Part shown: positions 1 to 6,354 of the stretch, in pieces | How positions within the stretch are numbered: the stretch's first letter is position 1 | Layout: each line of letters opens with the position of its first letter | Assembly: GCA_011192055.1 (NCBI GenBank) | Contig: DUES01000185.1 | Location: 5,710 to 15,679 of the forward strand | Source: Dehalococcoidia bacterium | Lineage (GTDB): Bacteria; Chloroflexota; Dehalococcoidia; Dehalococcoidales; Fen-1064 | Direction of reading: 5' to 3' | Length of the DNA stretch: 9,970 nucleotides | Notes under the pieces: generated by a model | What the model was told of the DNA's origin: nothing | Databases searched by the model: none | What the model saw: only the letters and a program-made list of their open reading frames with translations | Translations under genes and position numbers: made by a program

Positions 1-159
1 TCAGCCCTTGGTGGCCTTATCTGGAGTATCTGGGGACCGCAGGCAACGTTTCTTGCGGGAACTGCTGCCGGTTGCCTGGGAGTATTCGTATGCCTGGCCC
101 TGATAAAAGCCGGTAAGAATCAGGGCTCCGACTATGCCCAGGGCACCGGTTGCTGCTGA
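1..159 (+). CDS. C-terminal end of a membrane transporter, probably MFS type (5' end outside window)
   Basis: The reading frame is open from base 1 and stops at TGA 157-159, giving the last 52 residues of a protein that starts outside the window. The first 36 residues are hydrophobic and Gly/Ala/Trp-rich (SALGGLIWSIWGP, then FLAGTAAGCLGVFVCLALI). This pattern fits the last one or two transmembrane helices of a major facilitator superfamily transporter, including the small-residue packing typical of helix 11. A short polar tail ending in Cys-Cys follows and would be cytoplasmic. No substrate can be inferred. The gene converges on the histidine kinase gene, with 30 bp between the two stop codons and no clear terminator hairpin. 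The open membrane-like frame is seen directly; the family assignment is inference from a short piece and could be another polytopic protein. Confidence 0.6.
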   Translation, partial: SALGGLIWSIWGPQATFLAGTAAGCLGVFVCLALIKAGKNQGSDYAQGTGCC

Positions 160-189
160 GAAACAGCCTATTGTACGTTATGTGCAGTA

Positions 190-2163
190 CTACGCAGTCC
201 ATCGTTTGCTTGGCACTTCGAGTACTACCCTGGTCCCCTCGCCCGGTCTTGAATAGATATAGAGAACACCGCCCAGTAGGTCAGCCCGTTCCTGCATTCC
301 GGCCAGCCCGATCTTACCGGCCTGAACGAACTTCATGTCTTCTTCCATTTCGAACCCAACGCCATCATCCCTGATCTCAACACTGGTCTTGTCCTCACCA
401 AACGTAATTGTCACGTTTACCTTTTTTGCCTGTGAATGCCGCCACACATTATTCAGGCTTTCCTGCACCAGGCGATAAATCATGAGTTCATCTTCCGGGG
501 CGAAGTGATGTTCGTCACCGGTTACAGACATTGCGGAACTGATACCACTCTGCAACTCAAGCTTGGATACAAGTTCCCGCAGCGCCGGCAACAAACCGAG
601 ATAATCAAGAGTAGGCGGACGAAGGTCCTGCGTGTAGCGGCGTATCCTGCTGAGAATACCATCCACTTCCTTGCGGACCTGTCCCAGCCTTTCTTTCATC
701 CGTACACCATCCCTTTTACTGGTAATCAGGTCATCCACATGGCGGGACAGAACGGATAATGCCTGGATGGAATCATCGTGCAGTTCCCTGGCGATACGCT
801 TCCGCTCTTCTTCATGCGCCCTGGTTATCTGCCGTGCGTATAAATGGAGGTTTTTCTGGAGAAGTTTCTCCCGGGTAACATCACGTGAGATATGCTGGAA
901 AACAGGAGGGCTGCCTTCTTCACCTATCAGCGATGTGGTCAGCATTATGGTTGCCAGGCTGCCGTCTTTCCTCTTTACAGTCTGTTCATATGGCTGCTTG
1001 ACATTCTCACCGGTTAACAGTTTTCTGCGGATATCCCTGGCCAGTTCGAGACCTTCGGGCCGAAGGAGTACAGTAACCGGCGTTCCTAATAACTCTTCTA
1101 TACTATAACCGGTATAGTCTGCAACTGCCTGGTTTGCCGCCTGGATATTACCCCGCGAATCCTGTACCCATATTGCATCGTGGGCTTTCTCAAACAGTTC
1201 ACGGTACCGTTCCCCGGCCTGTTTTGACTCTTCTCCCAGTGCAGCTTTTTCCACGGCAACTCCCAGCTCCGTACCGATAAGCATAAGCAGTTGCTGTTCT
1301 TCCCGCATGAACTGCCTCTCCGAATAAGCCACCGCACATAGTGTTCCGACAACCCTGTCCTTTGATTTAAGCGGTACTATGTATTGTGATACCGTGCCCT
1401 CTTCCCGTACTACTTCCCTGCTGAGTCTCGGGTCACTGGATGAATCCTTAATCAGTGCCGGTTCACCGGTCTCGGCTACCCATCCGTTGAAACCTTCTCC
1501 TATCTTCAGTCGATTTACCTGGCTGGCAAATCTGTCCGAAATACCCTGGTGGGCCTTTATCACCAGCTCGTTCGTTTCCTCTTCAAGTAAGAAAATTATC
1601 AGGCCGTCTGCGTTTACGGCTTCCCTGACCCGGTCTACGGCAGTCTCAAGCACCTCTGCCAGGCTGGTCGACTGATTCACCGCAGTAGTAACCGAGTGAA
1701 GGACAGAAAGGCGTTTCTCGTTTTGTCTGATTGTCTGAATATAGGACTGTAATTCCCTTCTCACAGCCTCCAGTTTGAGCAGGGCCTGCTCTCTCCGTCC
1801 TACCTCCCGCCTGCGGGACTCTATCCACCAGACAATACCTCCACCGATGACCACGATGATGATAGTCTCAAAAAGAGCATCTGCAGCATAAGAGGAGATT
1901 AAGATTATGCGGGGCAGCATGGCAATAAAGGCAAGCCCAAGGTAAATCAGCCCGCCGCGCAGACCAAAAGCAAACCCTCCAAGGGCAATCAAAGCCAGGA
2001 ACAGGATTCTCTCTACACTATGTCTTTCCAGTCCGATGAGAGAACTGACACTTACCTTGATAAACGGCAGGAATTCTGCATAATGAAGGACTATACAGAG
2101 AAAAAAGTAAACAAGCAGCAGCCAGAAATGAGGGTTGCGCAACAGCACCGTGAGGTGCTTCAA
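190..2163 (-). CDS. Membrane-bound NarL/DegS-type sensor histidine kinase (GAF-PAS-HisKA_3-HATPase)
   Basis: This is a sensor kinase expected to autophosphorylate on His and pass the phosphate to the response regulator encoded just upstream. Numbering from TTG 2163 (657 residues), the N-terminus has about four hydrophobic helices (11-33, 49-88 as two segments, 95-114). A GAF domain follows at about 160-305, then a PAS domain at about 318-432 ending in an ISRDVTREK linker. The HisKA_3 dimerisation domain starts near 448 with the H-box RELHDD, giving phospho-acceptor His462. The ATPase domain (about 556-653) shows the N-box QESLNN, the G1 box DDGVGF and the G2 motif GLAGM. The ligand of the GAF and PAS domains cannot be read from sequence. 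The TTG at 2163 overlaps the TGA of the regulator as TTGA, which implies translational coupling. A longer frame also opens with TTG, at 2214, but would overlap the regulator by 55 bp; GTG 2148 is a third option. Confidence 0.93.
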   Translation of the reverse strand: MKHLTVLLRNPHFWLLLVYFFLCIVLHYAEFLPFIKVSVSSLIGLERHSVERILFLALIALGGFAFGLRGGLIYLGLAFIAMLPRIILISSYAADALFETIIIVVIGGGIVWWIESRRREVGRREQALLKLEAVRRELQSYIQTIRQNEKRLSVLHSVTTAVNQSTSLAEVLETAVDRVREAVNADGLIIFLLEEETNELVIKAHQGISDRFASQVNRLKIGEGFNGWVAETGEPALIKDSSSDPRLSREVVREEGTVSQYIVPLKSKDRVVGTLCAVAYSERQFMREEQQLLMLIGTELGVAVEKAALGEESKQAGERYRELFEKAHDAIWVQDSRGNIQAANQAVADYTGYSIEELLGTPVTVLLRPEGLELARDIRRKLLTGENVKQPYEQTVKRKDGSLATIMLTTSLIGEEGSPPVFQHISRDVTREKLLQKNLHLYARQITRAHEEERKRIARELHDDSIQALSVLSRHVDDLITSKRDGVRMKERLGQVRKEVDGILSRIRRYTQDLRPPTLDYLGLLPALRELVSKLELQSGISSAMSVTGDEHHFAPEDELMIYRLVQESLNNVWRHSQAKKVNVTITFGEDKTSVEIRDDGVGFEMEEDMKFVQAGKIGLAGMQERADLLGGVLYIYSRPGEGTRVVLEVPSKRWTA

Positions 2164-2834
2164 TCCTGCCTGCTTTCCTCTGAATCCAGTGTAAGCCAAC
2201 CTTTTCGCAGACAATGGACAATCGCCTCTGTCCGAGAATAAACACCAAGTTTATCGAAGATGTTACGCCAATGTGTCTGAACCGTCCGGGGACCGATAGT
2301 CAGGGCAACGGCAATCTGTTTATTACTCAGTCCCTCAGCACCTTGCTGAAGTACCTGCAATTCCCGCTCACTCAGCAAGTCAGGTTTTTCCTGGGGTGGT
2401 TTGCTCTCCGGTGGCCGCAGCCTTGAAAATACTACTTTTGCTATATCCGGATGCAGCACAGATTCACCTGCGTGAGTGGTACGAATTGCGTTTACCAGTT
2501 CCTTACCCCGAACATTTTTGAGGAGGTAGCCCGCTGCCTTAGCCTCAATCACCGCCGATACGAATTCAGGATTATCGTAAGCGGAAAGCACCAGGACACA
2601 TGTCCGGGGAAGTACTTCCTTGATTTTGCGGGTCGCTTCTATTCCGCTCAGACCGGGCATGGCAATATCCATCAGGACAATATCCGGCTTTAAATCAAGC
2701 ACCAGGCGCACAGTCTCTTCGCCATCGCCGGCTTCACCGACAACTTCCATGTCAGACTCGCGGGCGATAAGCTCTCCGAGTCCTTCTCTGACCACCGCAT
2801 GGTCTTCAGCAATAAATACAGTTATTTTTTCCAT
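2160..2834 (-). CDS. NarL/LuxR-family response regulator
   Basis: This is a DNA-binding response regulator and the presumed partner of the adjacent histidine kinase. Numbering from ATG 2834 (224 residues), the receiver domain spans about 4-120. It has the acidic pair Glu10-Asp11 (FIAEDH), phospho-acceptor Asp56 in IVLMDIAMPG, switch Ser84 (LVLSAYDN) and invariant Lys106 (GYLLKN). A Pro-rich linker at 140-151 leads to a LuxR-type helix-turn-helix at about 154-213 (LSERELQVLQQGAEGLSNKQ, then TVQTHWRNIFDKLGV). The receiver is therefore fully competent, unlike the pseudo-receivers encoded across the divergent intergenic region. An in-frame ATG at 2873 would add 13 non-conserved residues, but it lies upstream of a strong extended -10 box, so ATG 2834 is preferred. 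The stop overlaps the proposed kinase start. Targets are unknown; the divergent operon starting at 2984 is a natural candidate, by position only. Confidence 0.93.
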   Translation of the reverse strand: MEKITVFIAEDHAVVREGLGELIARESDMEVVGEAGDGEETVRLVLDLKPDIVLMDIAMPGLSGIEATRKIKEVLPRTCVLVLSAYDNPEFVSAVIEAKAAGYLLKNVRGKELVNAIRTTHAGESVLHPDIAKVVFSRLRPPESKPPQEKPDLLSERELQVLQQGAEGLSNKQIAVALTIGPRTVQTHWRNIFDKLGVYSRTEAIVHCLRKGWLTLDSEESRQD

Positions 2835-2846
2835 GTTTATAACCTG

Positions 2847-2855
2847 ATTATACCA
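2847..2855 (-). promoter_or_regulatory. Extended -10 promoter of the two-component operon
   Basis: On the minus strand, TGGTATAAT gives a consensus -10 hexamer (2852 down to 2847) preceded by the TGn extension. A TTGACG hexamer lies upstream but at a 22-bp spacing, which is too long to act as a normal -35; extended -10 promoters do not need one. Transcription would start near 2840, about 6 bases before the ATG at 2834, so the regulator mRNA would be almost leaderless. The motif is seen directly; its activity is inference. Confidence 0.55.
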
Positions 2856-2946
2856 TACCTGTATGTACTGCATCCGTCAAATTACGTACGCATTGTAGCA
2901 TCCTCCGGGACGCTATGTGGCGCTTATTGAAAACACCCTGCAACCT

Positions 2947-2952
2947 TAGAAT
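2947..2952 (+). promoter_or_regulatory. Possible -10 box of the pseudo-receiver/MTHFR operon
   Basis: TAGAAT lies 31 bp upstream of ATG 2984 and would place the start of transcription near 2959, leaving a leader of about 25 bases that includes the ribosome binding site. The -35 region is weak: TTATTG at 17-bp spacing, or TTGAAA at 14 bp. The same TAGAAT hexamer serves as -10 box in two better promoters in this window (6331-6336 and 9911-9916), which raises its plausibility. An activator may be needed because the -35 is poor. Confidence 0.35.
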
Positions 2953-2969
2953 GATACTGAAGCATAAGC

Positions 2970-2976
2970 AAGGAGG
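2970..2976 (+). promoter_or_regulatory. Strong Shine-Dalgarno site (AAGGAGG) deciding the start at 2984
   Basis: AAGGAGG lies 7 bases before the ATG at 2984. It is the best ribosome binding site in the window and argues for the internal Met rather than the upstream ATG at 2915. Confidence 0.8.
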
Positions 2977-2983
2977 TCACATA

Positions 2984-3394
2984 ATGCAGAGTGAGGGCAA
3001 AGTTCTTGTGATCGACAATGGATTAGAACTGGCCAGTACGGTCCGGGACGCTGCCAGGTTCTCAACATGGGAGTATATCACGGCTTCAGAGCAGAAAGAA
3101 GCCATGATGAAAGTACTGGCTGAGCGCCCGGAAGTTATCGTTCTCGGATACATGGAACCACGGGGGACATCTTTTAAAGTACACGTACTGCTCAAAGAAA
3201 ATGATGATACTGCTGATATTCCCCAGGTGGTTGTTGATGTTGCCCCCGAAGAACAGGCAGCCAGGGGATGGCGAAAAAATGAGGGAATTCTGATGGACGC
3301 AGAGGAGTACCTTTGCCAGCCACTAACCCCTGAGGAACTCGGCGAAGTCATCGAAAGAACTCTCGCCAGGGTCAAGGTAACAGACGTAATTTAA
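2984..3394 (+). CDS. Stand-alone pseudo-receiver protein (degenerate CheY-like fold)
   Basis: This 136-residue protein is a single CheY-like domain with no output domain. The pattern is KVLVIDN (strand 1), a helix, then VIVLGYMEPRG (strand 3), IPQVVVDV (strand 4) and EEYLCQP (strand 5). The position of the phosphorylated Asp (six residues after Pro49, four before Pro59) is Gly55. The strand-4 Thr/Ser is replaced within VVDV, and the conserved Lys before Pro is Gln. It should therefore not be phosphorylated in the normal way. It is a paralogue of the next protein and of the N-terminal module of the MTHFR fusion. All share LGYxEPRG, IPxxVVD, GW, EG and MxAxxY, which are absent from ordinary receivers. 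The start is ATG 2984 because AAGGAGGTCACATA places a near-perfect ribosome binding site before it; the longer frame from 2915 lacks one. A role as protein-protein adaptor is inference; the function is unknown. Confidence 0.88.
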   Translation: MQSEGKVLVIDNGLELASTVRDAARFSTWEYITASEQKEAMMKVLAERPEVIVLGYMEPRGTSFKVHVLLKENDDTADIPQVVVDVAPEEQAARGWRKNEGILMDAEEYLCQPLTPEELGEVIERTLARVKVTDVI

Positions 3395-3440
3395 GGCAGC
3401 AATGCACAAGTTTGCACAAAAACTGTCCGATGGAGGAGCA

Positions 3441-3920
3441 ATGGAAGGCAAAAACAAGGTCCTGATAATAGACAGCGAACCAGGTTTTATTAATGCCACC
3501 AGGGAAGCGCTGGAGACACATTTTGAGGTAGATATTGCTACCACAATACGTACCGGCATAAGCCTCGCTGCAAAAAAACACCCGGATGCTATTGTACTCG
3601 GTTACCTTGAGCCCCGGGGGACTTCTTTCGCAACACATCTGGAGCTACGCAGTAACACCTCTACGAATGACATCCCGCTACTGATTGTGGATGTACACCC
3701 AAGAGACCACGCCCGCAAAGGCTGGACAAGACATGAAGGACTGCTCATGAATGCGGAGGACTACACGTCAAGGCCGGTTGATACCAGAGAGATGATAAGC
3801 GCGCTGCATAAAATTATCCGTCGTGCCTCAGGAGAACCAATGGGACTTGTTGAGGCTTCGGAACAGATGGAAAAGACACTGGAGCGCATCAATAGTATTG
3901 AAGAGCTACTCGTGGGGTAG
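3441..3920 (+). CDS. Second stand-alone pseudo-receiver protein with C-terminal helical tail
   Basis: This 159-residue paralogue of the preceding gene has strand 1 KVLIIDS, strand 3 AIVLGYLEPRGTSF, strand 4 IPLLIVDV, then a GW/EG/MNAEDY segment. Gly54 occupies the phospho-acceptor position, and the usual Lys-Pro becomes Arg-Pro (SRP). From about residue 125 a helical tail extends the domain (ASEQMEKTLERINSIEELL), which may form a coiled coil for dimerisation or partner docking; the first protein lacks it. The start at ATG 3441 is chosen for the preceding GGAGGAGCA; an upstream in-frame ATG at 3402 would add residues before the domain edge without a good ribosome binding site. The gap to the previous gene is 46 bp and to the MTHFR fusion 26 bp, so the three are probably co-transcribed. 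I do not recognise a characterised homologue; the function is unknown. Confidence 0.88.
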   Translation: MEGKNKVLIIDSEPGFINATREALETHFEVDIATTIRTGISLAAKKHPDAIVLGYLEPRGTSFATHLELRSNTSTNDIPLLIVDVHPRDHARKGWTRHEGLLMNAEDYTSRPVDTREMISALHKIIRRASGEPMGLVEASEQMEKTLERINSIEELLVG

Positions 3921-3946
3921 TAAAGCACGGAGGCTGAAGGATTAGC

Positions 3947-5938
3947 ATGGCTGAGAACGGTGGAAACGGAAAACCAAAGATACTTGTCATTGGAAGTGAG
4001 TCGGAGTTTCTGGAGAAAGCGAAAGAATCCCTGGATGATAGTTCGTACGATGTCAGTCTCACTTCCAGCGGAGACGAAGGTCTCGACAAAGCAAAGAAAG
4101 ATACCCCGGATGCCATTATCCTGGGGTACATGGAACCGAGGGGAGAGGCTTTCAAACTCCATAGCGAACTGCGGGAGGGCTGGCTGACCAAGAATATTCC
4201 CCTGCTGGTCGTGGATATCGACTCTGACCAGCACGCTTCAAAAGGCTGGCGAAAAGAAGAGGGAATGGTGATGGATGCCGATAACTATGTCGCCATTTCC
4301 GGTAATGATTCCATTCCAGTTACCCGTCTGCTGGAACCCGTCAGAATCAGGGAAAGGGTGAACAGCCGTATCAGGCAGAGAGCGAATAAGCTTCGCGAAG
4401 CCATCCTGGACCCGGAAACGTTCTGCGTCACCTGGGAGCAGATTCCCGGCAGGGGTGCGCTGGAACTCCAGCAGGATGAACTGATAAATAACGCCCGCAA
4501 AGCAGCAAAAAGCGGTAAAATCCACGGGATAAGCGTTACCGATAACCCCGGTGGAAATCCGGCACTCTCTACGGGGATGCTTTGTACCGAAATCAAGAAA
4601 CTGGGTATTGAGCCCCTGGTTCACCTCGCTTCACGTGATAAAAACAGGAGTGAAATCGAGAGTGTACTCCACGGTTTAACCGCTTCACAGGTAAGGAACC
4701 TGCTCATTCTGACCGGTGATTTTCCCGCGAATGAAGCATTCATGGGAAGGTCCAAACCCGTATTTGACCTGGACCCGATAAATGTCCTGCAGTTGATTGA
4801 AGTGTTAAACAACGGACTGGAACACCAGGTCATGCGTAAAAAGAGGACCCTGGCACCCACGGACTTCTTTGCCGGTGCCTGTGTCTCTCCGTTTAAGAAG
4901 ACCGAAGCCGAGCAGATGGGCCAGTACTACAAACTCAAGAAGAAAATAGCTGCCGGTGCCAACTTCATTATCCCGCAGGTCGGGTACGACGCCAGGAAGC
5001 TTCATGAGCTGCTTACATGGCTCAAGACCAACGGTTATGACATGCCGGTACTGGCTAATATTTACGTTTTACCACTGGGTGCTGCACGGCTGATGAACTC
5101 AAACGGTATTCCCGGTTGTGTGGTCACGGATAAACTCGTTAACGAGTTGACGGAAGAAGCAAAGGCGGAAGACAAAGGTCGTTCTGCCCGACTTCTCAGG
5201 GCAGCAAAAATGTACGCCATTGCCAGGGGAATGGGCTGTGCCGGTGCCCATATCGGCGGTAATGTAACCTACAAGAATGTTGAGTACATAATCAGCAAGG
5301 GTGACGAACTGGCAGCCAACTGGAAAGAACTGGTCGCTGAGTTTGATTATCCGTTAAAGGACGGTTTCTACTTCTTCAAGCGTGACAGTAAATCCGGCCT
5401 TAACACAATTGAGCCGTCACCCAGACCATTGAAACCTCGTGTGCCCATGATATACCGGTTCTCCCGGCTTGCGCACAAGGTGCTCTTTAATCCAAACAGT
5501 ATAATACTAAAGGCTTTCAGATTGATTGCTCCCGCGATAGATTCCTCACCGAGGATGAAAAAGGGCTTCGGGTATTTTGAACACCTGGCAAAAGTGGCCC
5601 TGTTCGGGTGCATGAATTGTGGTGACTGTGCATTGACCGACGTCGCATATCTCTGTCCTATGTCGCAGTGTCCCAAGAACCAGAGAAACGCGCCCTGTGG
5701 CGGCAGTTATGACGGCTGGTGCGAAGTTTACCCGAATGAAAAGAAATGCGTATGGGTAAAAGCCTATGAAAGGCTGAAGCCTTACGGTGAAGAGGACCAG
5801 ATAGGCGAAAATATAGTGCCTCCGTGCAACTGGGAGCTATGGGATACCCCTTCCTGGCTGAATTTCAGCCTGGGCAGAGACCACAGTTCGAAGAAAGTGG
5901 GGATCCTCCCGCCCGTAAAGAAAAAGAAGGCTTCGTGA
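3947..5938 (+). CDS. metF: Pseudo-receiver / methylenetetrahydrofolate reductase / MetV-like C-terminal fusion
   Basis: This 663-residue fusion is expected to reduce 5,10-methylene- to 5-methyl-tetrahydrofolate, in the methyl branch of one-carbon metabolism or the Wood-Ljungdahl pathway. Residues 10-130 form a third pseudo-receiver (KILVIGS, AIILGYMEPRG with Gly60 at the phospho-site, IPLLVVD). A basic linker at 131-150 follows. The MTHFR TIM barrel runs from about 155 to 480. It shows TWEQIPGRG with the family's conserved Glu (164), HLASRDKNR (226-234), and LILTGD with the Asp (258) that contacts flavin in MetF enzymes. Residues 545-615 are Cys-rich (C555, C558, C561, C570, C575, C584, C592, C601) and match the MTHFR_C/MetV type, which may bind zinc or Fe-S. 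AAGG lies 6 bases before ATG 3947. MetF and MetV are usually separate polypeptides in acetogens, so the single chain and the added regulatory-like module are unusual. The electron donor cannot be told from sequence. Confidence 0.88.
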   Translation: MAENGGNGKPKILVIGSESEFLEKAKESLDDSSYDVSLTSSGDEGLDKAKKDTPDAIILGYMEPRGEAFKLHSELREGWLTKNIPLLVVDIDSDQHASKGWRKEEGMVMDADNYVAISGNDSIPVTRLLEPVRIRERVNSRIRQRANKLREAILDPETFCVTWEQIPGRGALELQQDELINNARKAAKSGKIHGISVTDNPGGNPALSTGMLCTEIKKLGIEPLVHLASRDKNRSEIESVLHGLTASQVRNLLILTGDFPANEAFMGRSKPVFDLDPINVLQLIEVLNNGLEHQVMRKKRTLAPTDFFAGACVSPFKKTEAEQMGQYYKLKKKIAAGANFIIPQVGYDARKLHELLTWLKTNGYDMPVLANIYVLPLGAARLMNSNGIPGCVVTDKLVNELTEEAKAEDKGRSARLLRAAKMYAIARGMGCAGAHIGGNVTYKNVEYIISKGDELAANWKELVAEFDYPLKDGFYFFKRDSKSGLNTIEPSPRPLKPRVPMIYRFSRLAHKVLFNPNSIILKAFRLIAPAIDSSPRMKKGFGYFEHLAKVALFGCMNCGDCALTDVAYLCPMSQCPKNQRNAPCGGSYDGWCEVYPNEKKCVWVKAYERLKPYGEEDQIGENIVPPCNWELWDTPSWLNFSLGRDHSSKKVGILPPVKKKKAS

Positions 5939-6307
5939 TAATATCCGGCTGTTGAACGAACCGGAGACTGGCAGTCACAGCCCCTACTCGCCTCAACCTG
6001 TTGGGCTTGATTGTGACGGCGAAACTGGATGCAATACGCATGACTCACCAGTTTCGCCGTCTTCTATTATTCAGTCTCTATCAGATTTACCGGCGTATTC
6101 CCCGGGAAATATCCCGGTATTATCCCGTAATCCCGCAGTATTGGTAACTCACTGATGCCATATACAATTGTAAACAGTCCCTTTTTAAATACCGCTCCAT
6201 TCAATTCTCTGGTGTTGGTTAATATGTGAAAGCATTGTAGCGCTTTTTGCAGAAGAAATAAATACCTGTACAGGAAAATATTACTGTAATACTTTAATAC
6301 TTACGGG
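5939..6307. other. Intergenic region without a gene, containing a hairpin and CCCG-rich repeats
   Basis: About 370 bp separate the MTHFR fusion from the promoter of the coiled-coil gene. The stretch holds a 14-bp perfect inverted repeat (6015-6061, listed separately). It also has short CCCG-rich repeats at 6097-6135, with ATCCCG at 6111, 6122 and 6130 and a TACCGG/CCGGTA pair at 6088-6093 and 6114-6119. An AT-rich part at 6160-6307 precedes the promoter. A 67-codon frame at 5952-6155 lacks a ribosome binding site and crosses the hairpin, so I do not call it. Confidence 0.5.
6015..6061 (+). terminator. Probable transcription terminator hairpin after the MTHFR operon
   Basis: GACGGCGAAACTGG (6015-6028) is perfectly repeated in inverse as CCAGTTTCGCCGTC (6048-6061), around a 19-nt loop that itself contains ATGC/GCAT. 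A T-rich but interrupted run (TTCTATTATT) follows. It lies 76 bp past the MTHFR stop. The stem is strong, but the T-tract is imperfect, so termination is likely rather than certain. Confidence 0.6.
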
Positions 6308-6336
6308 TTGATAAAGTAGCCAACCTGTTCTAGAAT
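6308..6336 (+). promoter_or_regulatory. Sigma-70-type promoter of the long coiled-coil gene
   Basis: TTGATA (6308-6313), a 17-bp spacer and TAGAAT (6331-6336) form a good promoter. Transcription would begin near 6342-6343. The ATG at 6337 directly abuts the -10 box and cannot be in the mRNA, so the start codon must be ATG 6355, after a leader of about 12 bases. The -10 box and following bases, TAGAATATGC, are identical to those of the promoter of the FtsZ/tubulin-like gene at the right end. Confidence 0.6.
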
Positions 6337-6354
6337 ATGCAAGAGTATTCAATT

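Noticed and set aside
671..1108. Open frames on the + strand inside the histidine kinase gene
   Set aside because: The minus strand encodes clear GAF, PAS, HisKA_3 and ATPase motifs throughout, so these frames are shadows.
2890..2899. GCATTGTAGC shared with 6232-6241, both upstream of + strand genes
   Set aside because: A 10-base exact match between two places in a 10-kb window is expected by chance many times over, and the flanks do not match.
2977..3375. Antisense open frame of 132 codons opposite the first pseudo-receiver
   Set aside because: The + strand gene has a strong ribosome binding site, a recognisable fold and two paralogues; the antisense frame is Ser/Thr-rich low complexity.
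5952..6155. Open frame of 67 codons after the MTHFR fusion
   Set aside because: It has no ribosome binding site, its composition is Pro/Ser-rich and unlike the neighbours, and it runs through the perfect inverted repeat at 6015-6061.
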